DNA of 64,000 bases from Mycolicibacterium frederiksbergense (GTDB taxonomy: Bacteria > Actinomycetota > Actinomycetes > Mycobacteriales > Mycobacteriaceae), in NCBI RefSeq assembly GCF_012223425.1, contig NZ_CP038799.1:1550001-1614000 (forward strand). Direction: 5' to 3'. This document shows positions 42,757 through 52,774 of this stretch, piece after piece. Position 1 is the first letter of the stretch. Every line of letters starts with the position of its first letter. The position numbers were made by a program, and so were the translations under genes. The notes beneath the pieces were generated by a model. The model worked only from the letters and a program-made list of their open reading frames with translations, did no database searches and had not been told where the DNA came from.

Positions 42757-44460
42757 ATGTTCGAAGTGCTGGACCGGGACGGTATCGCCGGGTTGAGTGA
42801 TGAGGCGCTCATCACGACGGTCACCGCCGCGACCCAACACCAGGGCAAGGCCGCCGCCTACCTGTTGGCGTTGATCGGTGAGGTGACCGCGCGGCAATGC
42901 GATGACGAGGACGACGGGATCGCCCACCAAGTCATCGACGGCTGGGCCTGGGCGCAAGCCGCGGTCGCGGCGGCCTGCAACCTCGGCAGCCGTGCCGCCT
43001 CCAAACAGATGCGCATCGCCCAAGCGTTGCGGGATCGGCTGCCCCGCACCGCCGCGGTCTTCGCCACCGGTGTGTTGTCGGCGCGGGTCATCGATGCCAT
43101 CACCTGGCGCACCCATTTCGTCGTCGATGACGAGGCGATTGCGTTGATCGATACCGCGATCGCCGGTGAAGCCGCCCGGTACGGGGCGCACTCAGAGAAC
43201 GCGTTGATCGACGCCATCGATGCGTGGGTGGAGAAATTCGACCCCGAAGCCGTCATCCGCTCCACACGCAACGCCAAAGACCTCTACGTCGAATTCGACG
43301 ACAAAGACGACCCCAACGGAGTGGCCTCCTTCTGGGGCCGGCTGCGCGTCACCGACAAGAAAGTGTTGGAGCAGCGGCTCAATGACCTGGCCGACACCGT
43401 CTGCCCCAACGACCCCCGCAAACGCCGCGAACTGCGTTCGGCAGCCCTGGGCGCCCTGGGTGTCGTGGGCCCCGGGCTGCAGCGCCTGGCCTGCCAATGC
43501 GGGAACCCCGACTGCGAAGGCAGCGGCAAAGACCCCCGCGCCGCCGCCGTCATCATCTACACACTCACCGACCAGAACCCCGCCGCGGGTGAAGACACCC
43601 CGCGGCAGACCACACCAGGTGGCGCGAGCACCCCGGCCGCTGAGCCCAGCCAGACCGACACCGAGCCCGCCGCAAGCGAACCTGCTGAACCCGCCGAGCC
43701 TGCTGAGCCCGAGTGCGACCCTGCGCCCGAGCCTGCTGAGCCTGCCGAGCCGGCCGCGTCCACACCGACACCGCCGCCCGAACCCGCCGCGCCCGCGTCG
43801 ACACCGACATCCTCAGAGCCGCCTGCCGTCTACACCCGACCCGCGGCCTGCAACCCCAGTCCGGGGGTCATGCTCGGCGGGGGCATCATCCCCGCCGCCA
43901 TGCTCGCCGAACTCGCCGCCACCGGCGCCACCATCAAACCCCTCGCCGAGATCGCTAGCCTGGGTGTCGAACGCCAATACCGGCCCTCGACCGCACTGAC
44001 CGCATTCGTCCGGATGCGCTCGGTGACCTGCAGCTACCCCGGCTGCGACCAACCCGCCCACCGCTGCGACCTCGATCACCTGACCCCATGGCCGGCCGGA
44101 GCCACCCACCCCGGAAACCTGGCTCCACTCTGCCGGCAGCACCATTTGCTCAAAACCTTCGCCGGCTGGGCACCCACCCTGGCCCCCGACGGCACCATCA
44201 CCTGGACAGCACCCACCGGACACACCTACACCAAAAAGCCCGGCGCACAAATGCTGTTCCCGCACTGGAACATCCACACACCCATCCCACGCACACGGGC
44301 CATCAGCCTCATCAACGACACCCACCGCGACACCAAGATGCCGACCCGGCAACGCACCCGCGCCCAAGACCGCGCCCAACGCATCACCACCGAACGCACC
44401 CGCAACCAACTCCACATCGCCCTCGAACGCATCCACGGCGACAGCGACCCGCCGTTCTGA
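42757..44460 (+). CDS. 13E12-family DUF222/HNH endonuclease-like protein (Rv0515-like)
   Basis: 567 residues from ATG 42757 (MFEVLDRDGIAGLSDEAL). An N-terminal DUF222 region (about 1-270) and a C-terminal HNH motif (TCSYPGCDQPAHRCDLDHLT then PLCRQHHLLKTF) are joined by a Pro/Glu/Ala/Thr linker (about 290-365). Such 13E12 repeat proteins occur in many copies in mycobacteria. No flanking inverted repeats or target duplication were seen. From memory Rv0515 occupies the same place beside the hemB operon, so this looks like a fixed resident rather than a recent insertion. Confidence 0.9.
   Translation: MFEVLDRDGIAGLSDEALITTVTAATQHQGKAAAYLLALIGEVTARQCDDEDDGIAHQVIDGWAWAQAAVAAACNLGSRAASKQMRIAQALRDRLPRTAAVFATGVLSARVIDAITWRTHFVVDDEAIALIDTAIAGEAARYGAHSENALIDAIDAWVEKFDPEAVIRSTRNAKDLYVEFDDKDDPNGVASFWGRLRVTDKKVLEQRLNDLADTVCPNDPRKRRELRSAALGALGVVGPGLQRLACQCGNPDCEGSGKDPRAAAVIIYTLTDQNPAAGEDTPRQTTPGGASTPAAEPSQTDTEPAASEPAEPAEPAEPECDPAPEPAEPAEPAASTPTPPPEPAAPASTPTSSEPPAVYTRPAACNPSPGVMLGGGIIPAAMLAELAATGATIKPLAEIASLGVERQYRPSTALTAFVRMRSVTCSYPGCDQPAHRCDLDHLTPWPAGATHPGNLAPLCRQHHLLKTFAGWAPTLAPDGTITWTAPTGHTYTKKPGAQMLFPHWNIHTPIPRTRAISLINDTHRDTKMPTRQRTRAQDRAQRITTERTRNQLHIALERIHGDSDPPF
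43679..43790 (+). repeat. Imperfect GAGCCTGCT/GAGCCTGCC repeats encoding an EPA-rich linker
   Basis: About a dozen 9-base units (GAGCCTGCn, GAACCCGCC and variants) encode EPA-type tripeptides between the two domains of the 13E12 protein. Base changes are synonymous or conservative, suggesting selection for composition and scope for slippage. Confidence 0.7.
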
Positions 44461-44471
44461 CGGGGCCGCGG

Positions 44472-44705
44472 CTAGCGGCGCCGGCGCAGCTTCGCCGAGC
44501 CCAACACCGCCAGCACGCCCGCCGCGGTGAGCAGCGCCAGCGCCAGCACGATCAGCGGCGGGTAGTACACCACCGTGGTCAGCGACGGCTGGCCCTCCAG
44601 GACCGGCTCCATCTGCTCCGGGGAACCGGCGACGAGCCAACTCGCCACCGCGCCGCCCAGCGCCAACGCGGCAAGCACGAGTTGCACCAGCGCGGTCCGC
44701 TTCAC
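44472..44705 (-). CDS. Small membrane protein at the end of the hem operon
   Basis: 77 residues with two hydrophobic helices (TALVQLVLAALALGGAVASW and LIVLALALLTAAGVLAVLG) and a basic end KLRRRR. GTG 44705 overlaps the upstream stop (GTGA). It corresponds by position to Rv0514. Function is unknown. Confidence 0.75.
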   Translation of the reverse strand: MKRTALVQLVLAALALGGAVASWLVAGSPEQMEPVLEGQPSLTTVVYYPPLIVLALALLTAAGVLAVLGSAKLRRRR

Positions 44706-45193
44706 GATGCCGGCTCCTCGACCAACGATTCCAGGGCCGCGCGTAGCGTGCGGTGCCTGCGGGCCCAGGCCTGCCCGGAACGGCCGTCGGTCAGCTTCAC
44801 GCCGATCCCGGTACGCCCGCGGGGAATACCGCTGAGCTCGCCGAAGGCGCGGTAGGACTGCCATTTTTCGGTCTCGTGCCGCTTGGGTTCCGGATAGATC
44901 TTCACGATCTCGGCGACGGTGACGAACTCGGTGCCCTGCCGCAGCGTGGCGGGCGTCAGCTCCACCGAGGTATGGATGCGGGCGGCCTTGATCTGAATCC
45001 ACAGGAAGCCACTGACCAGAACGGTGAAGGCCACCGGCACTCCGAACTGCACGCCCACGCCACCGGACAGCTGGATGAACATCATCGCCGCCCCGGCCGC
45101 CGGACCGGCCAGCAACCACCACCAGGTGCCGCCCGGTTCGAAGAACAACACCTGCTCGGCGGTATCCGGCGCCGGCGGGTTGCTCTCGGTCAC
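44702..45193 (-). CDS. DUF3093 membrane protein (Rv0513-like)
   Basis: 163 residues starting at GTG 45193. Two membrane helices lie near the N-terminus (WWWLLAGPAAGAAMMFI and VPVAFTVLVSGFLWIQI). A cytosolic beta-rich domain (VELTPATLRQGTEFVTVAEI to the end) matches DUF3093. Stop/start overlaps on both sides show translational coupling in the operon. Confidence 0.8.
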   Translation of the reverse strand: MTESNPPAPDTAEQVLFFEPGGTWWWLLAGPAAGAAMMFIQLSGGVGVQFGVPVAFTVLVSGFLWIQIKAARIHTSVELTPATLRQGTEFVTVAEIVKIYPEPKRHETEKWQSYRAFGELSGIPRGRTGIGVKLTDGRSGQAWARRHRTLRAALESLVEEPAS

Positions 45194-45633
45194 GACACCT
45201 CCAGGAACCAGTCCGAGGCGGCCGGCCGCATGAACAGCGTCGCCCCGATGGCCACCGGCACCACCCCGAAAAGGGCCAGCGGCGCGATGGCGAACGGCGC
45301 CAGCAGCGCCAGCACGAACACCAATGCCACCAGCACCACCGACAGCCACACCATCGCCCGGCGGTACCGCAGATCGCCGTTGCGGGCGCGACCGGCCAGG
45401 AAGCTCAGCACCAGACCCGTGATCAACAGCAGGGCGCTGATACCGCCCCGCATGGTCACGATGCTGCTGACCTCGCTGTCGGACAGCTCTGCGGAGAAGG
45501 CGCTGCGCGGCGTGCTGATCGCACTGCTCAGCCCGAGCAGACCGCCGGCCAGCAGCAGCACCGATCCCGCCAGGACCAGCCAGAATGCGATGTTGACGAT
45601 GGCCGGGCGCGGCGCAGGTGTGGGTTTGGTCAT
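45190..45633 (-). CDS. Membrane protein of unknown function
   Basis: 147 residues with four hydrophobic segments and a short extracytoplasmic loop after the first (STPRSAFSAELSDSEVSSI). No motif is recognised. The stop overlaps the DUF3093 start. It and the next gene may be related to each other through their four-helix plan, though sequence similarity is not obvious. Confidence 0.75.
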   Translation of the reverse strand: MTKPTPAPRPAIVNIAFWLVLAGSVLLLAGGLLGLSSAISTPRSAFSAELSDSEVSSIVTMRGGISALLLITGLVLSFLAGRARNGDLRYRRAMVWLSVVLVALVFVLALLAPFAIAPLALFGVVPVAIGATLFMRPAASDWFLEVS

Positions 45634-45645
45634 ATCGGCGCCAGC

Positions 45646-46071
45646 CTATCGGGTGAGATATTCGTGAGCGTCCTTGCGGTGCAACAGCACCACGCCACCG
45701 AGGATCAGCACCGAACCGATGATGGTGCACACCGCGAAACCGACCGCCGCGAACTCGGACCGGTCCGCGGTGAACAGGCTGGACACCGAGTAGATCACCG
45801 CGGTCAGGCCCGCAGCGGTCAGCACGGTGCGCGGCCACCGATACCCCAGCCGCATCAGCACCGCAAAGGTCGCGACGACGGCGATGGTCACCACGACGAA
45901 CAGACCGGACACGGCATAGATGTAGGCGCCGGCATCCGGCATGCGCGCGGTGGCCAGGTCGATGAGGTAGCCGATCACCATGAGCGGCAGCGCGGCGATC
46001 CAGAGCCAGAAGCCGGTGTCCACGTCTTCCGGCCGACCGGCAGACTCGGTGGCGGGCGGTTCCGGGGTCAC
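45646..46071 (-). CDS. Membrane protein directly after hemB
   Basis: 141 residues with four hydrophobic segments, an acidic N-terminus (ESAGRPEDVDTG) and C-terminal HRKDAHEYLTR. GTG 46071 overlaps the hemB stop (GTGA). Function is unknown. Its fixed coupling to hemB suggests a role linked to heme or to respiratory-chain assembly. Confidence 0.75.
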   Translation of the reverse strand: MTPEPPATESAGRPEDVDTGFWLWIAALPLMVIGYLIDLATARMPDAGAYIYAVSGLFVVVTIAVVATFAVLMRLGYRWPRTVLTAAGLTAVIYSVSSLFTADRSEFAAVGFAVCTIIGSVLILGGVVLLHRKDAHEYLTR

Positions 46072-47048
46072 GCCAGCCAGCCGGCGGCCTCGACCGCCCA
46101 GTAGGTCAGCACGATATCGGCGCCGGCACGGCGGATACCGACCAGCGATTCCAGTGCCGAGGCCTGCAGATCGATCCAGCCGTTGGCGGCGGCGGCGCTG
46201 ATCATCGAGTACTCCCCCGAGATCTGGTAGGCGGCCACCGGCACCGGCGAGATCTCGGCGGCGGCGGCCACCACATCGAGGTAACTCATCGCGGGTTTGA
46301 CCATCACCATGTCGGCGCCCTCGTCGAGGTCCAGCACGATCTCGTGCACCGCCTCGCGGGCATTTCCCGGATCCTGCTGATAGGTGCGCCGGTCACCGGA
46401 CAGGCTGGAGCCGACGGCTTCCCGGAACGGTCCGTAGAACGCCGACGCGAACTTCGCCGCGTAGGCCAGGATGGCGACGTCTTCGTGTCCGGCCTCGTCG
46501 AGACCGTCCCGGATGGCCGCCACCTGACCGTCCATCATCCCGCTCGGGCTGACCACATGGGCTCCCGAATGAGCCTGAGCCACAGCAAGTTTCACGTACT
46601 GCTCGTTGGTGGCATCGTTGTCGACCCGGCCGTGCGCGTCCATCACGCCGCAATGCCCGTGGTCGGTGAACTCGTCGAGGCAGGTGTCGGCCATCAGCAC
46701 GGTGGCATCACCGAGATCGGCGGACAGATCCGCCAGCGCCACATTCAGGATGCCGTCGGGGTCGAGGCCGACAGAGCCCACAGCGTCTTTGGACTCGTCC
46801 CGCGGCACGCCGAACAGCATCAGCCCGCCCACACCGGCGGCCACCGCGTCCGCGGCGGCCCGGCGCAACGAATCCCGGGTGTGCTGAACGACTCCCGGCA
46901 TTGAGGTGATCGGGCGTGGCTCGGACAGTCCGTCGGCGACGAACATCGGCAACACCAGATGCCGTGGCTCCAGCGAGGTCTGCGCGACCAGCCGACGCAT
47001 GGCCGGCGTGGAGCGCAGTCGGCGGGGGCGGTGGCGCGGGTACCCCAT
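46068..47048 (-). CDS. hemB: Delta-aminolevulinic acid dehydratase
   Basis: 326 residues. The two Schiff-base lysines lie in ILAYAAKFASAFYGPFREA and MVMVKPAMSYLDVV. The metal-site region VLMADTCLDEFTDHGHCGVM carries cysteines, indicating a zinc-type site. It condenses two ALA molecules to porphobilinogen. The ATG overlaps the hemD TAA (TAATG). Confidence 0.95.
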   Translation of the reverse strand: MGYPRHRPRRLRSTPAMRRLVAQTSLEPRHLVLPMFVADGLSEPRPITSMPGVVQHTRDSLRRAAADAVAAGVGGLMLFGVPRDESKDAVGSVGLDPDGILNVALADLSADLGDATVLMADTCLDEFTDHGHCGVMDAHGRVDNDATNEQYVKLAVAQAHSGAHVVSPSGMMDGQVAAIRDGLDEAGHEDVAILAYAAKFASAFYGPFREAVGSSLSGDRRTYQQDPGNAREAVHEIVLDLDEGADMVMVKPAMSYLDVVAAAAEISPVPVAAYQISGEYSMISAAAANGWIDLQASALESLVGIRRAGADIVLTYWAVEAAGWLA

Positions 47049-48715
47049 TACCGACGGCGGCTCTTCTTGCGCGGCGGAGGCAGCGCACCCTCGGCGCGCA
47101 GGCGGGCGGCGTGCTCGGCGAGCGCCTCGACCAGCGGACCGACGGCGGCCGTCTCCGGCTGCACGTCGACGCGCAGGCCGAATTCGACTGCGGTTTCCGC
47201 GGTCTTGGGCCCGATACAGGCGACGATGGTCCGCGCGTGCGGCTTGCCGGCGATGCCGACCAGGTTGCGCACCGTCGAGCTCGAGGTGAAGCAGACCGCG
47301 TCGAACCCGCCGGTCTTGATCATCTCGCGGGTCTGCGCCGGCGGCGGGGCTGCGCGCACGGTGCGGTAGGCGGTGACATCCTCGATCTCCCAACCACGTT
47401 CACGCAGGCCCTCGGCCAGCGTTTCGGTGGCGATATCGGCGCGAGGCAACAACACCCGGTTCACCGGATCGAAAATCTCGTCGTAGTCCGGGAATTCGTC
47501 GAGCAGACCCAGTGAGGACTGCTCACCGGAGGGCACCAGCTCGGGGTTGATGCCGAAGGCGCGAACCCGATCCGCGGTGGCCTGACCGACACAGGCGATC
47601 TTCACACCGGAGAACGCCCGCGCATCCAGACCGAACTCGTTGAACTTCTCCCACACCGCACGGACCGCGTTGGTGGAGGTGAACACCACCCACTGGAACC
47701 GGCCGTCGACCAAACCCTTGACGGCCCTTTCCATCTGGGCCGGGCTACGTGGCGGCTCGACGGCGATGGTGGGCACCTCGACCGGCAGCGCGCCGTGGGT
47801 GACCAGGCGATCGCTCATCTCACCGGCCTGATCCTTGGTGCGCGGCACCAGCACGGTCCAGCCGTACAGCGCACGGCTTTCCCACCAGTTCAGCTTCGCG
47901 CGGTTGGCGACGGTCTTGCCGATCGTCACCACCAGCGGCCCGGCCAGCGGACCCGGGGTACCCCCGGTGGACTCGGCCGCGGTCAGAATCGCCTTGTCCC
48001 CCAGACCGGCCAGCGTGGTCTCCACCGAATGCTGCTGGCAGGTGGTGCCATGGGCGGTGACCACGGCCGGGGTGTTCTCGGCCAGGCCGAACTCGACGAG
48101 GGTGCGCGCCGCATCGGCCAGATGCGAGGCGGTGGCGTGCAGGATCAGTGGGCCGGGGGCGGCGGCCAGCGCAGCCCAATCGACGTTGGGGTCCCGGACA
48201 TCGGCCACGGTGTGCGAGGAACCCAGCGGCAGACCGGCATACGTCGGCACCGCGGTGGTGTCCGGCAGGCCGGGCACGATCTCGAAGTTCAGGTGGGTCC
48301 GGGCCAGGGTGTTGACCTCGGTGATGACCGCGTCGACCGACAACGGGTCACCGGCCACCAGCCGGACCACGTCCACGCCGTGCCGGGCCTCGGCGGCCAG
48401 GGTCTTGGCGACCTCGGCCGGGTCGCCCAGCGCGGGACGCACATCGGGGCCACCGGGCACCACGGCCGCCACCTCGGCGCCATCGGAATCCGAGGCGGGA
48501 GCCTCCGGCGCCGGCCCGGACGTGGGCGGCAACTCGGAGCCGACCAGCGCCAGCACCGCCTCGGGTACATCGGGGTCGGTGAACACCGTCGCGGCGTTGG
48601 CGAGTACCGTCCGCGCACGGGTCGTCAGCAGGCCTGGATCGCCCGGGCCTGAGCCAACGAACGTGATGCGGCCGGGCCGGATCTTTCGGCCTCGGCTACC
48701 TGCGTGCCCAGTCAT
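47048..48715 (-). CDS. hemD: Fused uroporphyrinogen-III methyltransferase-like / uroporphyrinogen-III synthase
   Basis: 555 residues. The C-terminal half (about 285-540) is a HemD synthase ([45 protein letters not shown]), which closes and inverts the tetrapyrrole ring. The N-terminal half resembles SAM-uroporphyrinogen methyltransferase ([38 protein letters not shown]). It appears degenerate: the usual RLKGGDP-type block reads [10 protein letters not shown], and an Ala/Pro-rich insert sits near residues 62-90. Synthase activity is likely; methyltransferase activity is doubtful. It overlaps hemC by ATGA. Confidence 0.92.
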   Translation of the reverse strand: MTGHAGSRGRKIRPGRITFVGSGPGDPGLLTTRARTVLANAATVFTDPDVPEAVLALVGSELPPTSGPAPEAPASDSDGAEVAAVVPGGPDVRPALGDPAEVAKTLAAEARHGVDVVRLVAGDPLSVDAVITEVNTLARTHLNFEIVPGLPDTTAVPTYAGLPLGSSHTVADVRDPNVDWAALAAAPGPLILHATASHLADAARTLVEFGLAENTPAVVTAHGTTCQQHSVETTLAGLGDKAILTAAESTGGTPGPLAGPLVVTIGKTVANRAKLNWWESRALYGWTVLVPRTKDQAGEMSDRLVTHGALPVEVPTIAVEPPRSPAQMERAVKGLVDGRFQWVVFTSTNAVRAVWEKFNEFGLDARAFSGVKIACVGQATADRVRAFGINPELVPSGEQSSLGLLDEFPDYDEIFDPVNRVLLPRADIATETLAEGLRERGWEIEDVTAYRTVRAAPPPAQTREMIKTGGFDAVCFTSSSTVRNLVGIAGKPHARTIVACIGPKTAETAVEFGLRVDVQPETAAVGPLVEALAEHAARLRAEGALPPPRKKSRRR

Positions 48716-49647
48716 CTGTCACTCCCAGCATCTGCCAACACGTCACGTGCACCCAGTTCGAACAGCTCCGCGGCCACCGAGAGCCCAAGCTCCCGTGCCC
48801 GCTCCGGAGTACCGATCCCGGACGCACGGATCACGTCGGATCCGTCCAGCGCCGCCACGCATGCCCGCAGCGACAGCTCTTCGAAGACCCGGCCGTCCTC
48901 ATCGATGGACTCGACCACCTCAGCGATGGCACCCACCGGCGCGGAACAGCCCGCCTCCAGTTCGGCGAGCAGGGCACGTTCAGCGGTGACCGCGGCGCGA
49001 GTGTCGGCGTCATCCAATTCCGCCAGCACCGCGACAAGCTCACTGTCACCGGCACGACACTCCACTGCGAGAGCCCCCTGCGCCGGTGCCGGCAACATCT
49101 GCACCGGTTCGAGAGACTCGGTCACAGCGTCGAGCCGTCCGATGCGTGCAAGACCCGCCCGGGCGACGACGACTCCGTCGAGATCACCGCTACTTACCCT
49201 GTTCAACCTGGTGTCTAGGTTGCCTCGTAGGGGGCGAATTTCCAAACCGAGACCCAGTGCTCTAAGCTGCGCGGCCCGTCGCGGGCTGGAGGTGCCGATC
49301 GTGGAGCCGGCGGGCAACTCTCCCAGCACCATGCCGTCACGGGCCACCAGCGCGTCCCTGGCGTCCTCACGGGGCGGGATGGCGGCGATGTCGAACCTGG
49401 GGTCGGATGCGGTCGGCAAATCCTTGTAGGAGTGCACCGCCATGTCGACGACACCGCCGACGACGGCCTCGCGCAGCGCCGCGGTGAAGACGCCGACGCC
49501 GATCTCGGCGATCGGTGCACTGGATTGGTCCCCGGCCGTGGCGACGATGACCAATTCGGCGGGGTGGCCGTTGGCGATCAAGGCATCACGGATGAAGCCG
49601 GCCTGAGTCGTCGCGAGCAGGCTGCCCCGGGTGCCGATCCGGATCAC
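48712..49647 (-). CDS. hemC: Porphobilinogen deaminase (hydroxymethylbilane synthase)
   Basis: 311 residues. The N-terminal [18 protein letters not shown] and [10 protein letters not shown] are conserved. The dipyrromethane cofactor Cys lies in [15 protein letters not shown]. It polymerises four porphobilinogens to hydroxymethylbilane. GTG 49647 overlaps the hemA stop (GTGA), and its own stop overlaps hemD. Confidence 0.95.
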   Translation of the reverse strand: MIRIGTRGSLLATTQAGFIRDALIANGHPAELVIVATAGDQSSAPIAEIGVGVFTAALREAVVGGVVDMAVHSYKDLPTASDPRFDIAAIPPREDARDALVARDGMVLGELPAGSTIGTSSPRRAAQLRALGLGLEIRPLRGNLDTRLNRVSSGDLDGVVVARAGLARIGRLDAVTESLEPVQMLPAPAQGALAVECRAGDSELVAVLAELDDADTRAAVTAERALLAELEAGCSAPVGAIAEVVESIDEDGRVFEELSLRACVAALDGSDVIRASGIGTPERARELGLSVAAELFELGARDVLADAGSDR

Positions 49648-50987
49648 TCGGGCTGGTCGTTATCTGTTGCGATCAAAGGCAATTCGCCACCGGAAACGGC
49701 GTCGACAGCCTGTGGATCGAGCTCGAAGAGCTCACGCAGCGCCTCGGCGTAGCTGTCCCCGCCGGGGGCCCCTGCCAGCTGCTTCACCCGCACCGTGGGG
49801 GCGTGCAGCAGCTTGTCGACGACGCGGCGCACCGTGCGGGCCACCTCGTCGCGGTGCGTGGAGTCCAGCCCGGGCAGCCGATTGTCCAGCCGCAGCAATT
49901 CGGCCTCCACGACATCGGCGGCACGCTGGCGCAGCGCCGTCACCGTCGGGGTCACCTCGGCCATCCGCTGCCCGGCCAGGTAGTTGGCAACCTCGGCGGC
50001 CACGATGGCCCGGGCCGCTTCGGCGTCGGAGGCGGCCGCGCGGGCGGTGGGCTCGCGCTGGATGCGGTCCATGTCGATGACGTGCACGCCGGGCAGGCCG
50101 GCCACCGCGAGGTCGATATCGCGGGGCATACCCAGATCGCACATCACCAGTGGGCGGTCACCGTCGCGCGCCGTGAGGCCGTGGTGCACATCGGCCAGCG
50201 ACATCACCGGACGGACCGCGCCGGTGCTGCTGACCACCACATCGGCGGTGGCCAGCACGGAGGAGATGTCGTCGAGGGTGTACGCAGTGGCGGGCACACC
50301 GAGTTCGGAGATGTTCTCGGCGAGCCGGCGGGCTCGCGGCAGCGACCGGTTGACCACATCGATGCGGTCCACCCCGGCCCGGACCAGGTGCTTGGCGGCC
50401 AATGCGCCCATCGAGCCGGCGCCGACCACCACGGCACTGCGGCCCGCCAGACCGCCGATACGCTTCTCGGCCATCTCCAGGGACACCGACACCACCGAGG
50501 CGCCTGCGGAATCGATTCCGGTCTCGGTGTGCACCCGCTTACCGACCGACAGCGCGCGCTGGGCCAGTTCGTGCAGGGTGCGCCCGACGGTGTGGTTGGA
50601 CTCGGCGGCGGCGTAGGCACGCCGGACCTGACCCAGGACCTGCTGCTCGCCCATGACGACCGAATCCAGGCCGCTGGTGACGGAGAACAGATGCTCGACG
50701 GCGGCCTCCGCGTAGCGCACGTAGGCGTATTTGGTGAGGTCACCAAGGCCCATACCGGAATGTTCGGAGAGCACCTGACCGATCACCGACAACCCGCCGT
50801 GGAATGCCTCGACCACGGCGTACACCTCGACCCTGTTACAGGTCGACAGCACCATGGCCTCGGTGACCAGCGAGGACTGCAGGACCTCGTCGATGATCTT
50901 GGCCTGATCGGACTCGTCAGTGCTCAACTGCTCCAGTACGGACACCGGCGCACTGCGATGCGAAACCCCGAATAGCAGCACGCTCAC
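49644..50987 (-). CDS. hemA: Glutamyl-tRNA reductase
   Basis: 447 residues from GTG 50987 ([20 protein letters not shown]). The frame is open further upstream, but this start gives the standard N-terminus. The catalytic Cys is in [19 protein letters not shown] binding is in [17 protein letters not shown], followed by the helical dimerisation domain. It makes glutamate-1-semialdehyde from Glu-tRNA, the first committed step of heme synthesis. First in an overlapping operon hemA-hemC-hemD-hemB plus membrane genes. Confidence 0.95.
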   Translation of the reverse strand: MSVLLFGVSHRSAPVSVLEQLSTDESDQAKIIDEVLQSSLVTEAMVLSTCNRVEVYAVVEAFHGGLSVIGQVLSEHSGMGLGDLTKYAYVRYAEAAVEHLFSVTSGLDSVVMGEQQVLGQVRRAYAAAESNHTVGRTLHELAQRALSVGKRVHTETGIDSAGASVVSVSLEMAEKRIGGLAGRSAVVVGAGSMGALAAKHLVRAGVDRIDVVNRSLPRARRLAENISELGVPATAYTLDDISSVLATADVVVSSTGAVRPVMSLADVHHGLTARDGDRPLVMCDLGMPRDIDLAVAGLPGVHVIDMDRIQREPTARAAASDAEAARAIVAAEVANYLAGQRMAEVTPTVTALRQRAADVVEAELLRLDNRLPGLDSTHRDEVARTVRRVVDKLLHAPTVRVKQLAGAPGGDSYAEALRELFELDPQAVDAVSGGELPLIATDNDQPE

Positions 50988-51037
50988 GGCATCATCACCA
51001 CGGATCCAAAGTAGCCGTTCACCAGCGCGCCACCAAA

Positions 51038-51289
51038 TTAACTGACATCGGCGCGCAACCGGGGTTCGTCGACCTCCCAGTAGCTGTGTTCGGCCCCGTC
51101 GAGCAACACGACCGGCAACCGATCGCCGAATTCCGCCCGCAGCGCGGGTTCCCCCGCGGCAGCGGCCGCGTCGACGTCGGTGGAGCTCAGCGCGAACCCC
51201 AGTTCTTCGGCCAGCGCGGCCAGCGCCACGGCCGCTCGTTCGCACATGCTGCAGCCGGCTCGTGTGAGCAACACCACCTGATGGTCCAC
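51038..51289 (-). CDS. Glutaredoxin-like protein (Rv0508-like)
   Basis: 83 residues, GTG start. The dithiol motif is [17 protein letters not shown], a CxxC glutaredoxin/thioredoxin site, with cis-Pro region [10 protein letters not shown]. It lies 50 bases upstream of hemA on the same strand and 38 bases from the divergent serB1-like gene. It may serve redox control near heme synthesis, by position only. Confidence 0.88.
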   Translation of the reverse strand: MDHQVVLLTRAGCSMCERAAVALAALAEELGFALSSTDVDAAAAAGEPALRAEFGDRLPVVLLDGAEHSYWEVDEPRLRADVS

Positions 51290-51327
51290 ACATCCAGTAT
51301 CGACCCTGCGTGACTTAGGGTTGAAAC

Positions 51328-52128
51328 GTGTCCGAGACGCCCCCGCCGCCGCCGCCGGACCTGACCGCGGCCGCGTTCTTCGACGTCGACAACACCCTGG
51401 TGCACGGCTCGTCGCTGGTGCACTTCGCCCGCGGGCTGGCCGCCCGCAAGTACTTCACCTACGGCGACATCCTCGGAATCGTCTATGCGCAGGCGAAATT
51501 CCAGTTCACCGGCAAGGAGAACAGCGACGACGTCGCCGAGGGCAAGCAGAAGGCGCTGGCCTTCATCGAGGGCCGTTCGACCGCGGAACTGGTCGAACTC
51601 GGCGAGGAGATCTATGACGAGATCATCGCCGACAAGATCTGGCCGGGCACCCGCGCGCTGGCCCAGATGCATCTCGACGCCGGGCAGCAGGTGTGGCTGG
51701 TGACCGCCACCCCCTTCGAACTCGCGGACACCATCGCCCGCCGGCTGGGCCTGACCGGGGCTCTGGGCACCATCGCCGAATCGGTCGACGGTGTGTTCAC
51801 CGGCCGGCTGGTCGGCGACATCCTGCACGGGGCGGGCAAGGCGCACGCGGTCCGGTCGCTGGCCATCCGCGAGGGTCTCAACCTGCGCCGATGCGCGGCG
51901 TACTCGGACAGTTTCAACGATGTGCCGATGCTGTCCCTGGTCGGCACGGCGGTGGCGATCAACCCGGACGCGGCGCTGCGCGATGTCGCGCGTGAGCGCG
52001 GATGGGAGATCCGCGACTTCCGCACCGCACGCAAAGCGGCCCGGATCGGGGTTCCGTCGGCGCTGGCCCTGGGCGCGGTGGGCGGAGCGCTGGCCGCGGT
52101 GGCGTCCCGCCGCGACGCGGGTCGTTGA
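51328..52128 (+). CDS. HAD-IB family phosphatase (SerB1-like)
   Basis: 266 residues. Nucleophile Asp is in [19 protein letters not shown], Thr in [16 protein letters not shown] and the acidic motif in [17 protein letters not shown]. The C-terminus ends in a hydrophobic Ala-rich helix ([17 protein letters not shown]), suggesting membrane association. HAD-IB enzymes hydrolyse phosphoserine or phospholipid head groups. From memory Rv0505c is annotated serB1, but phosphoserine specificity is not certain. Confidence 0.88.
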   Translation: MSETPPPPPPDLTAAAFFDVDNTLVHGSSLVHFARGLAARKYFTYGDILGIVYAQAKFQFTGKENSDDVAEGKQKALAFIEGRSTAELVELGEEIYDEIIADKIWPGTRALAQMHLDAGQQVWLVTATPFELADTIARRLGLTGALGTIAESVDGVFTGRLVGDILHGAGKAHAVRSLAIREGLNLRRCAAYSDSFNDVPMLSLVGTAVAINPDAALRDVARERGWEIRDFRTARKAARIGVPSALALGAVGGALAAVASRRDAGR

Positions 52129-52154
52129 CCTTCGCGCTGATAGGCTGACCCGCC

Positions 52155-52685
52155 ATGGGAATCGCTGATGAGATCGTCGGAACCCACTTCCGGTACCCCG
52201 ACTATTTCGAGGTCGGACGGGAGAAGGTCCGCGAGTTCGCGAACGCCGTCAAGGACGAGCATCCCGCGCACCACTCCGAAGAGGGCGCCGCCGAGCACGG
52301 TCACGACGCCATCCTCGCGTCGTTGACGTTCATCGCGGTGGCCGGCCGGCGGGTCCAGCTGGAGATCTTCAACCAGTTCGATGTGCCGGTCAACATGGAG
52401 CGCGTCCTGCACCGCGACCAGAAGCTGATCTTCCACCGCCCCATCAAGGTCGGCGACAAGCTGTGGTTCGACTCGTACCTGGACTCGGTCATCGAGTCGC
52501 ACGGCGCCATCCTCACCGAGGTCCGCGGCGAGGTCACCGATGACGACGGCAACCCGGTGATGACCACGGTCGTGACGATCCTCGGCGAAGCCGAACACGA
52601 GGGCGAGGCCGATGAGGTCACCGCGCAGATCGCCGCCGCACGCGATGCCGCGATCGCCAAGATGGTGGCCGGACAGAACGCCTGA
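52155..52685 (+). CDS. MaoC/FAS1-like dehydratase-domain protein (HadA/HadC-like, Rv0504c-like)
   Basis: 176 residues with a single hot-dog domain like the substrate-binding subunits of the HadAB/HadBC dehydratases: [20 protein letters not shown], FVxRIK-type region [18 protein letters not shown]. It lacks the catalytic hydratase motif of HadB, so it may need a partner. It could act in fatty or mycolic acid elongation. It ends 17 bases before an inverted-repeat element. Confidence 0.85.
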   Translation: MGIADEIVGTHFRYPDYFEVGREKVREFANAVKDEHPAHHSEEGAAEHGHDAILASLTFIAVAGRRVQLEIFNQFDVPVNMERVLHRDQKLIFHRPIKVGDKLWFDSYLDSVIESHGAILTEVRGEVTDDDGNPVMTTVVTILGEAEHEGEADEVTAQIAAARDAAIAKMVAGQNA

Positions 52686-52701
52686 GCCCGCACGTCGCGG
52701 C

Positions 52702-52757
52702 CGAATGTGAATCGTCGTCGGTGAAACCCCCGCGGGGCCGACGAGGACTCACACTCG
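52702..52757. terminator. Inverted-repeat element between convergent genes
   Basis: Arms 52702-52721 and 52738-52757 match at 17 of 20 positions, with a 16-nt loop containing CCCCCGCGGGG. It lies between the convergent dehydratase-like and acyltransferase genes, so bidirectional termination is the simplest reading. A similar arrangement is seen at 27737-27803. Confidence 0.6.
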
Positions 52758-52774
52758 CGCAGCGCATCGGCGGA

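Noticed and set aside
42757..44460. 13E12 gene as an active mobile element
   Set aside because: No transposase, inverted ends or target duplication seen, and the location matches the remembered Rv0515 position.
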